64,000 nt of DNA, taken from contig NZ_JBEPSM010000001.1 in assembly GCF_040548815.1 (NCBI RefSeq), forward strand, positions 62,001 to 126,000, given 5' to 3'. A program made the position numbers and the translations under genes. The notes beneath the pieces are model-generated. The model searched no databases. It saw only the letters and a list, made by a program, of their open reading frames with translations, and had not been told where the DNA came from. Of this stretch, positions 47,155 to 55,782 are shown in pieces; position 1 is the stretch's first letter; every line of letters starts with the position of its first letter. The DNA comes from Kaistia defluvii (GTDB lineage Bacteria; Pseudomonadota; Alphaproteobacteria; Rhizobiales; Kaistiaceae).

Positions 47155-48069
47155 TCAGGCCGGCTCGAACCTGCCGACCAGCGTAACGCCTTCCGGCGCG
47201 CGAAGCCGTCCGCGCGCCACCAGATCTTCCAGATGCGCGAAGACTGAGAGCGCGGCGGCGCCATGCAGAGCGGTTGGCGTATCGCGATAAATGGCGGCGA
47301 CGACGTCGGCGATGGTGCGGTCGCCGCGACCGATGCGGTCGACGATGGCCGCCTCGCGCATCCGCCGGTGCGCCTTCAAGCCGCGCACGAAGGAGGGGGC
47401 ATCCTCGACCGGGCCGCCATGGCCGGGCAGGTAGATCGTCTCGGGGCGCTCGGCCAGCTTGTCGAGCGAGGCCATGTAGTCGCTCATCGCCCCGTCCGGC
47501 GGCGCCACGATGGTCGTCGCCCATTTCATCACATGGTCGCCGGAGAACAGCAGCGGCGTCCCTTCGAGCGCGAAGGCGAGATGGTTGGCGGCGTGGCCGG
47601 GGGTGGCGATCGCCGTCAGCGCCCAGCCGTCGCCCTCGATCCGGTCGCCATCCGCCAGCGCCCGGTCCGGCACGAAATCCATGTCGCCGCTGGCGTCGAG
47701 CATGTTGATTTCGCCGGTTGCCAGAGGCCGCGACAGCCGGTGCGGCCCTTCGCCCAGCAGCGTCGCGCCGGTGAGCTCCTTGAGGCGCGCGGCGCCGGGG
47801 GAATGGTCGCGATGCGTATGGGTGATAAGGATCTGGCGGATCCGCTCGCCCTTTGTGGCGCGCAGGATCGCCTCGATATGCTCGGGATCGTCGGGACCTG
47901 GATCGATTACCGCGACGTCGCCTCGGCCGACGATGTAGCTGTTGGTGCCGTGGAAGGTGAAGGGGCCGCCATTCGGCACTGTCATGCGGCGCACTTGGTC
48001 GCCGATCGCGACGGCGCGGCCATAGGCGGGATCGAAGTCGCGTTCGAAATCCATGGAAGTCATGCGCAT
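47155..48069 (-). CDS. MBL-fold metallo-hydrolase (LACTB2-like)
   Basis: A 304-residue protein with the metal motif THTHRDHSPG, a later His in ATPGHAANH, an Asp in FSGDHVM and His in YLPGHGGP. A C-terminal winged-helix-like region follows, as in LACTB2/glyoxalase II-like hydrolases. Function may be RNA or thioester hydrolysis. Starts at 48069, 48063 and 48054 are all in frame and the ribosome site does not decide; the longest is given. Confidence 0.88.
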   Translation of the reverse strand: MRMTSMDFERDFDPAYGRAVAIGDQVRRMTVPNGGPFTFHGTNSYIVGRGDVAVIDPGPDDPEHIEAILRATKGERIRQILITHTHRDHSPGAARLKELTGATLLGEGPHRLSRPLATGEINMLDASGDMDFVPDRALADGDRIEGDGWALTAIATPGHAANHLAFALEGTPLLFSGDHVMKWATTIVAPPDGAMSDYMASLDKLAERPETIYLPGHGGPVEDAPSFVRGLKAHRRMREAAIVDRIGRGDRTIADVVAAIYRDTPTALHGAAALSVFAHLEDLVARGRLRAPEGVTLVGRFEPA

Positions 48070-48131
48070 GAGCTAGCGGGATCGGCGGGCGGGTTCAAGC
48101 AAGCCGCGACAAAATCGGGCGCCCGACGCAA

Positions 48132-48159
48132 AAACGCCCCGGCGAAGGCCGGGGCGTTT
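48132..48159 (-). terminator. Terminator of wrbA
   Basis: A perfect 12-bp stem (48132-48143 with 48148-48159, GAAG loop). On the minus strand the stem ends in five T residues, so it works for wrbA, whose stop is 46 bp away. Being symmetric, it could also help stop plus-strand transcripts. Confidence 0.8.
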
Positions 48160-48205
48160 CCAAGCGCGCCGCGCAGGAAGGCGGGCGCAGCGGCTCTGGT
48201 GCGGC

Positions 48206-48823
48206 TTATGCCGGCTGCAGGACCTTGCCGGCAACCTTGGCAGCGATGGTGGCGACGTGGGCGCCCTGGAACTTGGCGGCCTCGAGTTCGATCGCCGACG
48301 GCTGGCGGCTGCCGTCGCCATCGGTGATGGTCGAGGCGCCGTAGGGCGAGCCGCCCTTTACTTCTTCAACGCCCATCTGGCCCTGGAAGGCGTAGGGCAG
48401 GCCGACATAGGCCAGGCCGTGATGCAGGAAGGTCGGGATGAAGCCGAGAATCGTCGACTCCTGGCCGCCATGCTGCGTCGCCGACGAGGTGAACATCGAG
48501 CCGACCTTGCCGACGAGCTTGCCCTGGGCCCACAGACCGCCGGTCTGGTCCCAGAAATTGCGCATCTGCGAGGCGACGGTGCCGTAGCGGGTGCCGGCGC
48601 CGACGATGATCGCATCGTAGTTTTCGAGATCGGCCGGGGTCGCGATCGGAGCGGCCTGGTCCATCTTGTAATACGAAGCCTTGGCGACTTCTTCCGACAC
48701 CAGCTCGGGTACGCGCTTGATATCGACCTTGGCGCCGGTGGAGCGGGCGCCTTCCGCGACGGCTTCAGCCATCTTCTCGATGTGGCCATACGCGGAATAA
48801 TAGAGAACGAGAACCTTGGTCAT
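48206..48823 (-). CDS. wrbA: NAD(P)H:quinone oxidoreductase WrbA
   Basis: A 205-residue flavodoxin-like quinone reductase that protects against redox cycling. FMN-binding elements: [40 protein letters not shown] and [12 protein letters not shown]. Full length for the family. AAGGAAGG precedes the ATG. Confidence 0.95.
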   Translation of the reverse strand: MTKVLVLYYSAYGHIEKMAEAVAEGARSTGAKVDIKRVPELVSEEVAKASYYKMDQAAPIATPADLENYDAIIVGAGTRYGTVASQMRNFWDQTGGLWAQGKLVGKVGSMFTSSATQHGGQESTILGFIPTFLHHGLAYVGLPYAFQGQMGVEEVKGGSPYGASTITDGDGSRQPSAIELEAAKFQGAHVATIAAKVAGKVLQPA

Positions 48824-49016
48824 GGGAGCCTTCCTTCATTTGCACTTCAGCACATGTCGGATGCCTGAGCATTTTTTGAAAGGCGGCTGCTGGTGAACAG
48901 TCTGTCTATGCACGGTTATGCGTTGGCGGCCGTCGGGGAGGGCCTTGCGGCAAAGGTTGCTTCGCCTATGCTTCGGCATCTTTCAACGCCAAGATATGGA
49001 AGATTGTGGAGGGGAC

Positions 49017-49943
49017 ATGCTTACCAAGGATTTCGTGGTCTATGACGACCGGTTCCGTTCTCTGGCCATGGGGAACGTCCATGTCGAGCAGCTCGCGACG
49101 GGCTTTCGCTGGGCGGAGGGCCCGGCCTATTTCGCCGCCGGCAAATATCTGATCTGGTCCGACATCCCGAACGACCGTCTGATGCGCTACGACGAAACCG
49201 ACGGCTCGGTCTCGGTTTTCGCCACGCCGTGCAACAACCACAACGGCCATACCGTCGACCTCGAGGGACGCCTCGTCTCCTGCGAGCATCTCGGCCGCTG
49301 CGTCAGCCGCATCGAGCATGACGGTACGCGCAAGGTGCTTGCCGACCGGTTCGAAGGCAAGAAGCTGAACGCGCCCAACGACGTGGTCGTGAAGTCGGAT
49401 GGCTCGATCTGGTTCACCGATCCGACCTATGGCATCGACGGCGACTATGAGGGCGACAAGGCCGAGAGCGAGATTGGCGCCTGCAACGTCTACCGCATCG
49501 ATCCGGCCTCCGGGGCGGTGACGGCGGTTGTGACCGACATGGTGCGCCCGAACGGCCTGGCCTTCTCGCCGGACGAATCGATCCTGTATGTCGCCGACAC
49601 CGGCCTGACCCACAAGGCGGACTGCTCGCCCGACATCCGCGCCTATCCCGTCGCGGCCGACGGCAAGTCGGTCGGCGCCGGCCGCACCTTCGCCACCAGC
49701 GACATCGGCCTGTTCGACGGCTTCCGAGTCGACATCCACGGCAACATCTGGAGTTCGTGCGGCGACGGCGTGAACTGCTACGCGCCGGACGGCACGCTGA
49801 TCGGCAAGATCAAGATCCCGGAAGTCGTGGCCAACGTCGAGTTCGGCGCCCGCAAGCGCAATCGCCTCTACATCTGCGGCACGACCAGCCTCTATTCGGT
49901 CTACCTCAACACGCGCGCGGCAAAGCGTCCGGCAGCGAAGTAG
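49017..49943 (+). CDS. SMP-30/gluconolactonase family hydrolase
   Basis: A 308-residue six-bladed propeller hydrolase. Sequence landmarks: FRWAEGPAYFAAGKYLIWSD with the metal-binding Glu, LNAPNDVVVKSDGSIWFTDP with Asn, VRPNGLAFSPDE with Asn, and DGFRVDIHGNIWSS with Asp. The family opens aldonolactones or similar sugar lactones; specificity is unknown. GAGGGGAC lies directly upstream of the ATG at 49017. Confidence 0.9.
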   Translation: MLTKDFVVYDDRFRSLAMGNVHVEQLATGFRWAEGPAYFAAGKYLIWSDIPNDRLMRYDETDGSVSVFATPCNNHNGHTVDLEGRLVSCEHLGRCVSRIEHDGTRKVLADRFEGKKLNAPNDVVVKSDGSIWFTDPTYGIDGDYEGDKAESEIGACNVYRIDPASGAVTAVVTDMVRPNGLAFSPDESILYVADTGLTHKADCSPDIRAYPVAADGKSVGAGRTFATSDIGLFDGFRVDIHGNIWSSCGDGVNCYAPDGTLIGKIKIPEVVANVEFGARKRNRLYICGTTSLYSVYLNTRAAKRPAAK

Positions 49944-49985
49944 GGATTCGAGAAGGCGGGTGAGGGGGCAGGTCTGCAAGGCCTC

Positions 49986-50035
49986 AACCCCTCACCCGGC
50001 CCTGACGGGCCGACCTCTCCCCATGGGAGAGGTGA
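49986..50035. repeat. Palindromic repeat, family B, left copy
   Basis: A 50-bp element composed of CCCCTCACCC, a GGCCC/GGGCC hairpin and an ACCTCTCC/GGAGAGGT hairpin with a CCATG centre. An inverted copy at 50419-50471 lies on the other side of the DUF559 gene. The two outer parts are nearly identical, while the middle hairpin differs. This is a known style of alphaproteobacterial intergenic repeat. Confidence 0.85.
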
Positions 50036-50067
50036 TCGAGCGGTCGCCTTGCGTTGGCTGTGAGGTG

Positions 50068-50415
50068 ATGATGGATAATCGGCGCTTCATTCAGCGGCTT
50101 CGTGCGGACATGACGGAAGCCGAGCGCCGGCTCTGGTATCACTTGCGTGACCGTCGCCTCGACGGGTTCAAGTTCCGCAGACAGCAACCCATCGATCGCT
50201 TCATCGTCGACTTTCTCTGCGTCGAACGAAGGCTGATTGTTGAGGTCGACGGCGGCCAGCACCATCCAGCGGTGGATGCCGAACGCACCGCAATTCTGGA
50301 AACAGCGGGCTATTTCATTCTACGGTTCTGGAACGACGAGGTGTTGCGCCAGACGGAGGCGGTGTTGCTGCGCATCCTGACAACCCTCCGAGCCCAACCT
50401 GACGACTCGGCCTAG
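50068..50415 (+). CDS. DUF559 endonuclease-like protein
   Basis: A 115-residue protein of the DUF559 family, distantly related to PD-(D/E)XK/Vsr-type nucleases. Motifs: MTEAERRLWYHLRDRRLDG, KFRRQQPIDRFIVDF, then LIVEVDGGQHH, which carries the D...E-x-D pattern expected for metal-dependent cleavage, and a C-terminal RFWNDEVLRQTEAVL. Its substrate has not been established. GAGG precedes ATG 50068. It is enclosed by inverted copies of repeat family B, the right copy starting four bases after the stop. Confidence 0.85.
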   Translation: MMDNRRFIQRLRADMTEAERRLWYHLRDRRLDGFKFRRQQPIDRFIVDFLCVERRLIVEVDGGQHHPAVDAERTAILETAGYFILRFWNDEVLRQTEAVLLRILTTLRAQPDDSA

Positions 50416-50418
50416 CCT

Positions 50419-50471
50419 TCACCTCTCCCATGGGGAGAGGTCGACGGCCGAAGGCCGGCGGGTGAGGGGTT
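50419..50471. repeat. Palindromic repeat, family B, right inverted copy
   Basis: Inverted counterpart of the element at 49986-50035: the reverse complement aligns over CCCCTCACCC and the ACCTCTCCCCATGGGAGAGG block, and replaces the GGCCCTGACGGGCC hairpin by a CGGCCTTCGGCCG one. It immediately follows the DUF559 stop and may serve as its terminator. Confidence 0.85.
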
Positions 50472-50514
50472 CCGTCGTCCAAGACTTCGTCCTCCGGCTA
50501 GCCCTCACCACCCC

Positions 50515-50940
50515 TCAATGCCGTTCGTGCAGGCAGGCGCCGTGGTCGCCGAGGACTTCGATCACCCGGCATTCGGCGACGCGGCCGTGCTCGCCTTCGT
50601 CGACCATGCGCTGAACCTCGGAACGCAGCGCCGTCAGCTTGGCGATCTTCTCGTCGATTTCAGCCAGATGGCTGCGCGCGATGACATCGACATCGGCGCA
50701 GGAGCGGTCCGGCTGGTCGGAAAGCGTCAGCAACTGCCGGATCGCCTCGACCTCGAAACCCAGCTCCCGCGCATGGCGGATGAAGCGCAGCCGCTGGATC
50801 GCGGAGGCGTCATAGCTGCGCCGGTTGCTGTCGGTGCGGGCCGGGGAGGGCAGCAGCCCGACTTCCTCGTAATAGCGGATGGTCGGAACCTTGATGCCCG
50901 TCTGGCGCGACACCGTGCCGATCGGAACTGCGCGATCCAT
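50515..50940 (-). CDS. MerR-family heavy-metal regulator
   Basis: A 141-residue MerR protein: winged HTH (IGTVSRQTGIKVPTIRYYEE), dimerisation helix and metal-binding cysteines at SCADVD (near residue 80) and in the C-terminal ECRVIEVLGDHGACLHERH. The arrangement resembles ZntR/CadR/PbrR-type sensors for Zn, Cd or Pb. It is divergent from the P-type ATPase, with an ideal operator between them, so it should activate that gene. ATG 50940 has AGAGG seven bases upstream. Confidence 0.9.
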   Translation of the reverse strand: MDRAVPIGTVSRQTGIKVPTIRYYEEVGLLPSPARTDSNRRSYDASAIQRLRFIRHARELGFEVEAIRQLLTLSDQPDRSCADVDVIARSHLAEIDEKIAKLTALRSEVQRMVDEGEHGRVAECRVIEVLGDHGACLHERH

Positions 50941-50952
50941 GCAAATCACCTC

Positions 50953-50983
50953 TTGATCCTCTAGTCGCTAGAGCATGTAGGCT
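50953..50983 (+). promoter_or_regulatory. MerR-type promoter with operator for the ATPase
   Basis: TTGATC (50953-50958) and TAGGCT (50978-50983) are separated by 19 bp, the long spacer characteristic of MerR-activated promoters. A perfect palindrome CTCTAG-TCG-CTAGAG (50959-50973) fills the spacer. This closely fits the operators of the CadR/PbrR/CueR group. The site controls the ATPase on the plus strand and probably autorepresses the divergent merR gene. Confidence 0.85.
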
Positions 50984-51038
50984 CCCTTTCGAAACACACA
51001 AGAGCCTCGCACCACCAGGCCGAATTCGAGAGTAGATC

Positions 51039-53324
51039 ATGGGAATTCAGGACCGCTACCGCATCACTGGCATGGATTGCGCCTCCTGCGCGCAGAAGAT
51101 CGATACGGCCGTCCGCCGAATCGACGGCGTCGAGGATGTCTCCGTGTCGGTCTCCGCCGGCACGATGACTGTGCGGCGCGGCGAGATAGCGGATCCGGCC
51201 GAGCCGATCCGGGCGATCGTGACGAAGCTTGGCTATGGCATCGCGCCGCTCGCGAACCGCACGGCGCCCGCCGCGCCGGCGCATTCGCATGCTGACGCCG
51301 AGCATGACCACGACCATGGTGCCTCCTGCAGCGGCCACGACCATGACCACGCCGGCCACGACCATGACCATGTGCACGGCCATGCGCCTGCGACGCCGGT
51401 TGCTGCCGCGAAAGCGGCGCCGCCGCTCGACCTGCACGGCCACGATGCCGGCGAGGACGAGGGCGCCTGGTGGCAATCGAAGAAGGCCCGACTGACCCTC
51501 GCGGCGGGTGCTGCGATCGTCGTCGCCTTCGTGGCTTCGCATCTCTTCCCCGAGGCGAAGTCGATCATCTTCGCCGTCGCCATGCTGGTCGGCCTCGTGC
51601 CGATCGCCCGCCGCGCGCTGATGGCGGCGCGCTATGGCACGCCATTCTCGATCGAGACGCTGATGACGATCGCCGCTGTTGGCGCCGTGATCATCGGCGC
51701 GGGCGAGGAGGCGGCGATGGTCGTCTTCCTGTTCCTGATCGGCGAGCTGCTGGAGGGCGTCGCTGCCCGCCGGGCCCGTTCCAGCATTCGCGGCCTGGCC
51801 ACCCTGCTGCCCGAAACAGCCCGCCTCGAAGGCCTTGACGGCACACGCGAAATCCCGGCGGCCGAACTGACGCTCGGCGCGATCATCCAGATCCGCCCCG
51901 GCGACCGCATCGCCGCCGATGGCCGGATCCTCGAGGGCGAAAGCGCGATCGACGAGGCCCCGGTAACCGGCGAAAGCGTGCCGAAGCGCAAGGGCGTCGG
52001 CGATACGGTCTTCGCCGGCACGATCAACGCCGATGGTGTCATCCGCGTCGAAGTGACGGCGGTTGCTTCCGACAACACGATAGCCCGCATCGTTCGACTG
52101 GTGGAGGAAGCGCAGGAATCGAAGGCGCCGACCGAGCGCTTCATCGACCGCTTCTCGCGCTGGTACACGCCGGCCGTGCTGATCGTCGGCGCGCTGGTCG
52201 CGGTCCTGCCGCCGCTGTTCTTTGGCGGGAACTGGGACGAGTGGATCTACAAGGGCCTGGCCATTCTGCTGATCGGCTGCCCCTGCGCGCTGGTGATCTC
52301 GACGCCGGCGGCGATCGCGGCCGGCCTCGCTGCCGGCGCCCGCCAGGGCCTGCTGATGAAGGGCGGCGCCGTGCTGGAGACGCTGGCCGGGATCAATCGC
52401 GTCGCCTTCGACAAGACCGGCACGCTGACGCTGGGCCGGCCAGTCGTCAGCGATGTCGTCGGCTATGGCCGCCCGGAGGACGACGTGATCGCGCTCGCCG
52501 CGTCGCTGGAGACGGGCTCGAACCATCCGCTCGCCCGCGCCATTCTTGCCAAGGCGGCCGATTTGTCGGCGGCCACTGCTATCGCCGAGGCGATCGCCGC
52601 GATCGCCGGCAAGGGCATGACCGGCAAGGTGGATGGCCGTTCCCTGCTGCTCGGCTCCGCCGCCGCCGTGGCGGAGATCGTGCCGCTGACGTCCGATCAG
52701 GACGCCGCGATCAGCGCCTTCAGCGGCGAGGGCAAGAGCGTTTCGGTGCTGCTGGTCGACGACCTCGTCGTCGGCATCATCGCCATGCGCGATGGCCCGC
52801 GCGCCGACGCCAAGGCGGGACTGGCGGCGCTGGCGGCGCTGAACGTGTCGCCGATCATGCTGACCGGCGACAATGCGCGCGCGGCCCAGGCGGTCGGCGG
52901 CGATCTCGGCATCGAGGTGCGCGCCGAACTGCTGCCGCAGGACAAGCAGCGCATCATCCGCGAACTGCAGGCCGGCGGCGCGAAGGTGGCCAAGGTCGGC
53001 GACGGCATCAACGATGCGCCCGCGCTGGCAGCGGCCAATGTCGGCATCGCCATGGGTGGCGGCACCGATGTGGCGCTGGAGACGGCCGATGCGGCGATCC
53101 TCAACAACAATGTCGGCGACGTCGCGCGTCTGATCCGGCTGGCGCGGCGGACTATGGCGAACATCCACCAGAACATCGTTATCGCGCTGGGCCTGAAGGC
53201 GGTGTTCCTGGTCACGACCATTCTCGGCATCACTGGCCTCTGGCCCGCCATCCTCGCCGACACCGGCGCGACGGTGCTGGTGACGATCAACGCGCTGTCG
53301 CTGCTGGTGGTGAAGAAGGGGTAG
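51039..53324 (+). CDS. Zn/Cd/Pb-transporting P-type ATPase
   Basis: A 761-residue PIB-type ATPase. N-terminal HMA domain with GMDCASC (C14, C17), then a His/Asp-rich tract (about residues 82-115) that can bind zinc, transmembrane helices, IGCPCAL (C414, C416 approximately), DKTGT with phosphorylated Asp near 458, SNHPLA in the nucleotide domain and GDGINDAPAL. CPC plus the HMA and DKTG pattern suits the ZntA/CadA group that exports divalent metals. It is controlled by the adjacent MerR protein. Copper specificity is less likely because of the His-rich tract and the MerR type. Confidence 0.95.
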   Translation: MGIQDRYRITGMDCASCAQKIDTAVRRIDGVEDVSVSVSAGTMTVRRGEIADPAEPIRAIVTKLGYGIAPLANRTAPAAPAHSHADAEHDHDHGASCSGHDHDHAGHDHDHVHGHAPATPVAAAKAAPPLDLHGHDAGEDEGAWWQSKKARLTLAAGAAIVVAFVASHLFPEAKSIIFAVAMLVGLVPIARRALMAARYGTPFSIETLMTIAAVGAVIIGAGEEAAMVVFLFLIGELLEGVAARRARSSIRGLATLLPETARLEGLDGTREIPAAELTLGAIIQIRPGDRIAADGRILEGESAIDEAPVTGESVPKRKGVGDTVFAGTINADGVIRVEVTAVASDNTIARIVRLVEEAQESKAPTERFIDRFSRWYTPAVLIVGALVAVLPPLFFGGNWDEWIYKGLAILLIGCPCALVISTPAAIAAGLAAGARQGLLMKGGAVLETLAGINRVAFDKTGTLTLGRPVVSDVVGYGRPEDDVIALAASLETGSNHPLARAILAKAADLSAATAIAEAIAAIAGKGMTGKVDGRSLLLGSAAAVAEIVPLTSDQDAAISAFSGEGKSVSVLLVDDLVVGIIAMRDGPRADAKAGLAALAALNVSPIMLTGDNARAAQAVGGDLGIEVRAELLPQDKQRIIRELQAGGAKVAKVGDGINDAPALAAANVGIAMGGGTDVALETADAAILNNNVGDVARLIRLARRTMANIHQNIVIALGLKAVFLVTTILGITGLWPAILADTGATVLVTINALSLLVVKKG

Positions 53325-53390
53325 GGCCGGGACGAGCTTCAGGTCCATTTGGCTGCCATTGTATGGCCTCGGCTTTGGCCAACACGCTGC

Positions 53391-53487
53391 CGTCATCCCT
53401 GCGCAAGCAGGGATCCATGGTTCCGCCAGGCCCGGTGGCGCAGGATGACCTACCCCGACATGGATCCCTGCTTGCGCAGGGATGACG
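53391..53487. repeat. Pair of inverted palindromic repeats, family A
   Basis: Copies at 53391-53418 and 53460-53487 in head-to-head orientation repeat the family A element seen at 32213-32344 (ATCCCTGC-centre-GCAGGGAT, flanked by CGTC and CCATGG). The pair is about 40 bp apart. It lies between the P-type ATPase and the convergent subtilase and could form a long cruciform or hairpin. Confidence 0.8.
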
Positions 53488-53541
53488 GAGAGGTGGGGCG
53501 ACGAGATGACGGGAGAGGTGGGGATGACGACGGCGGCCGCC

Positions 53542-55053
53542 TCACCGCAAGGCGGCGCTCGCCGTCGCCTCGGGAAGCGCCGACAGCGCCGCTGCCGCAT
53601 CGACCAGCCCCGCGCCAAAAATGTCGTCGCGGCCGGGCTTGCCGAGGTCGCGGGCCGTCCGGGTGAGAATGGCGCGCAGGGCCGCGGGCGACAGGTCCGG
53701 CGCCCGTTCAAGCAGTAGGGCCGCCACGCCCGTCACCTGCGCCGCCGCGAAGGAAGTGCCGGAAAGCTGGGAATAGGTTGCGCCCGGCGCGGCGGTGAGG
53801 ATGTCGACGCCGGGGGCTGCGAGCGCGACATAGGCGCCGCGATTGGCCGAGGCGTAGACGGCATCATTGCTGTCAGTCGCTGTCACGGCAATCACCGCCG
53901 GATGCGCGCCGGGATAGACGGGCGCCGCCTTGGGACCGCCATTGCCGGCCGCCGCGATCAGGATCATGCCGCGCTGGCCAGCGGCGTCCAAGCCCTTGGC
54001 GAGCATAAGGTTTGCGGGACCGGCAAAGCTCAGATTGACGATCCGCGCTCCCGCTGCTGCCGCCTTATCGAGGCTTTTCAATATGTCGAGCGTCGAGCCC
54101 CGCGCCGTGCCGTCCTGCCGTCCGAGGAAGCTGTCGAAGGCCAGGATCCTTACTTTCGGCGAGGCGCTGACCAGGCGCTGGTGCGCGGCGATGACGCCGG
54201 CGATCGCCGTGCCATGCGGATCGATGGTCGCGCTTTGGCTGGCGGGGGCGAGCGTGCCGGCAAGCTCGGGATGGCTGCCATCGATGCCGGAATCGATGAC
54301 GGCGACGAGGATGGCCTTGCCATCGGCCACCGCATGCGCCTCGGGCAGTCGCATCTTCGTCGGCGCATATTGAACCGCCGCCAGGTCGCCCACCGGCGCC
54401 GCCGCGCCATCTTCCTGCAGGGCGTAGAGATGGTTCAACTCGCTGGAAAGCAAGGCTTTATCGGCCCGAAGCGCTCGAAGCGCCGCGACCGAACTGCCAC
54501 CCTTGGCGACCCGGGCGCGCACCACCGTCGCGCCGGTCAGGGACAGTTGGACGGTCTCCAGCCGCGTCAGCCGATGACGCTTCAGGATGGTCTCGCTGAT
54601 TTCCGGCGAGGGGGCGCTGAAGAGAACCTCGCCTTCGGCATAGCTGCCGGCCTGTGCCTGGACGGCGGTCGCCGGCCGGGTCGGTTTCGGGGTCGCCTTC
54701 TTCGGGACGGGCGCCTTGGCGGCGCGAATCGGCTTGCGGGACTGAGCTTTTGGCTGAGCGCGGCGGGGCGCGGGTCGTTCATAATCGCGCGGCGGCGCGA
54801 CTTCGCGCTCGGTCATCGGATAGGCGATCGCCGGGACGAACAGGATCACCGGGCCCGGATGCGGGCGGCGCGGCCGGTCGGGCCGTTCCGGCCTGGGGCG
54901 CTTTGGCCGCCGCCAGTCCTCATCGCCCCAACCGTTGTCGGTGCTCGCTTGCGCCACCGAAAACCGTTCCGCTGCAAGGGCTTGCGGGTAGGGCGTTGTT
55001 GTCGCCAGCATCGCCAAAGCGAGCGCGAGCATGGTGATCCGGTGCGTGTTCAT
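53542..55053 (-). CDS. Exported S8 subtilisin-like protease
   Basis: A 503-residue protein. Signal peptide (1-28), Arg/Pro-rich and Lys/Pro-rich basic linkers (40-130), a prodomain-like unit (about 138-212, SYAEGEVLFSAPSP onward) and the S8 catalytic domain with D254 (AVIDSGID), H280 (DPHGTAIAG), oxyanion N371 (AAGNGG) and S434 (SGTSFAAAQ). A short C-terminal LIDAAAAL-like end is present. It lies 54 bp downstream of the anti-sigma gene on the same strand, so it is probably part of the sigma/anti-sigma operon. The prodomain resembles the anti-sigma periplasmic region. Confidence 0.92.
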   Translation of the reverse strand: MNTHRITMLALALAMLATTTPYPQALAAERFSVAQASTDNGWGDEDWRRPKRPRPERPDRPRRPHPGPVILFVPAIAYPMTEREVAPPRDYERPAPRRAQPKAQSRKPIRAAKAPVPKKATPKPTRPATAVQAQAGSYAEGEVLFSAPSPEISETILKRHRLTRLETVQLSLTGATVVRARVAKGGSSVAALRALRADKALLSSELNHLYALQEDGAAAPVGDLAAVQYAPTKMRLPEAHAVADGKAILVAVIDSGIDGSHPELAGTLAPASQSATIDPHGTAIAGVIAAHQRLVSASPKVRILAFDSFLGRQDGTARGSTLDILKSLDKAAAAGARIVNLSFAGPANLMLAKGLDAAGQRGMILIAAAGNGGPKAAPVYPGAHPAVIAVTATDSNDAVYASANRGAYVALAAPGVDILTAAPGATYSQLSGTSFAAAQVTGVAALLLERAPDLSPAALRAILTRTARDLGKPGRDDIFGAGLVDAAAALSALPEATASAALR

Positions 55054-55107
55054 GGCAGCCTCCCAAGGGGCGGTCGCAGACTAACTCGGACGGTTGTGAA
55101 CCGGCGC

Positions 55108-55782
55108 TCAGGGCGCCGCTATGACCAGCTTCACGATGGCCTTCTCAGCCGCCAGCCTGTCGGTCACCGCCTTGCGGTCGGCGGCGGTCATCGTCGCCTC
55201 ACCGATCCGCAGCTTGAACAGGCCGCCGGCGCGGGGGCCGTCGACGATGCTGCCGCCAACCGAGCCGACGATCTGCTCGATCTCCGCGGCGGTCGCCGCC
55301 GGCTGGAAGGCGACGAGCAGGTAGGCGCCGGAGGGGTTAACAGTCGTGTCTCCAGAGGCGGTTTGGTAGCCCTCCGTTAACTCCCGCTGGGCGACCAGCC
55401 CGCCGAGCGCGCCGCCCAGCACGAGCAGCACCAGCGCCGCGGCGGCCGCCGACAGTCCGAGATGAGACGGGGAGAGCGCAGCGATCTGTTCACCGAATGC
55501 GCCGAACAGCCGGGAAAGCCGCGATGGTCGGGCCGATGGGGCGGTTTTTCCGATCTCGGCGAACAGGCGATCGGCCATGCGCGCTGCGGGCAGGGGCAAG
55601 GCCTCGGCGCTTTCGATCGCGGCGATACGCTCGCCCTCGATCCGCGCCAAATGGGCGCGCAGCAGCGTATCGGTTGCCAGCGCCGCCTCCACCTCGGCGG
55701 CTTCCTCGGCCGAGAGCGTGCCATTGGCGTACCAGGGCAGCAGCGCCTCGATCCGGCCGGGCTCGTCTTGTGGATCCGTCAT
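55108..55782 (-). CDS. Transmembrane anti-sigma factor
   Basis: A 224-residue protein. The cytoplasmic N-terminus (RIEALLPWYANGTLSAEEAAEVEAAL) is of anti-sigma type without an obvious zinc-binding HxxxCxxC. A single membrane helix lies at about 109-131. The periplasmic part (about 150-224) reads GAYLLVAFQPAATAAEIEQI, then GSIVDGPRAGGLFKLRIG and a helix-strand end, resembling an I9/subtilase propeptide fold. Its ATG overlaps the TGA of the sigma gene (ATGA), so it is translated with it. The ATG at 55782 is chosen over TTG 55788. Confidence 0.85.
   Translation of the reverse strand: MTDPQDEPGRIEALLPWYANGTLSAEEAAEVEAALATDTLLRAHLARIEGERIAAIESAEALPLPAARMADRLFAEIGKTAPSARPSRLSRLFGAFGEQIAALSPSHLGLSAAAAALVLLVLGGALGGLVAQRELTEGYQTASGDTTVNPSGAYLLVAFQPAATAAEIEQIVGSVGGSIVDGPRAGGLFKLRIGEATMTAADRKAVTDRLAAEKAIVKLVIAAP

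Noticed and set aside
50068..50415. Restriction-modification or Vsr repair role for the DUF559 gene
   Set aside because: No methyltransferase lies near and the motif fits DUF559 rather than Vsr; the repeat context is a better lead.
50961..53711. A minus-strand frame of more than 900 codons opposite the P-type ATPase
   Set aside because: Arg/Asp/Gln-rich composition typical of antisense frames; the ATPase on the other strand is unmistakable.
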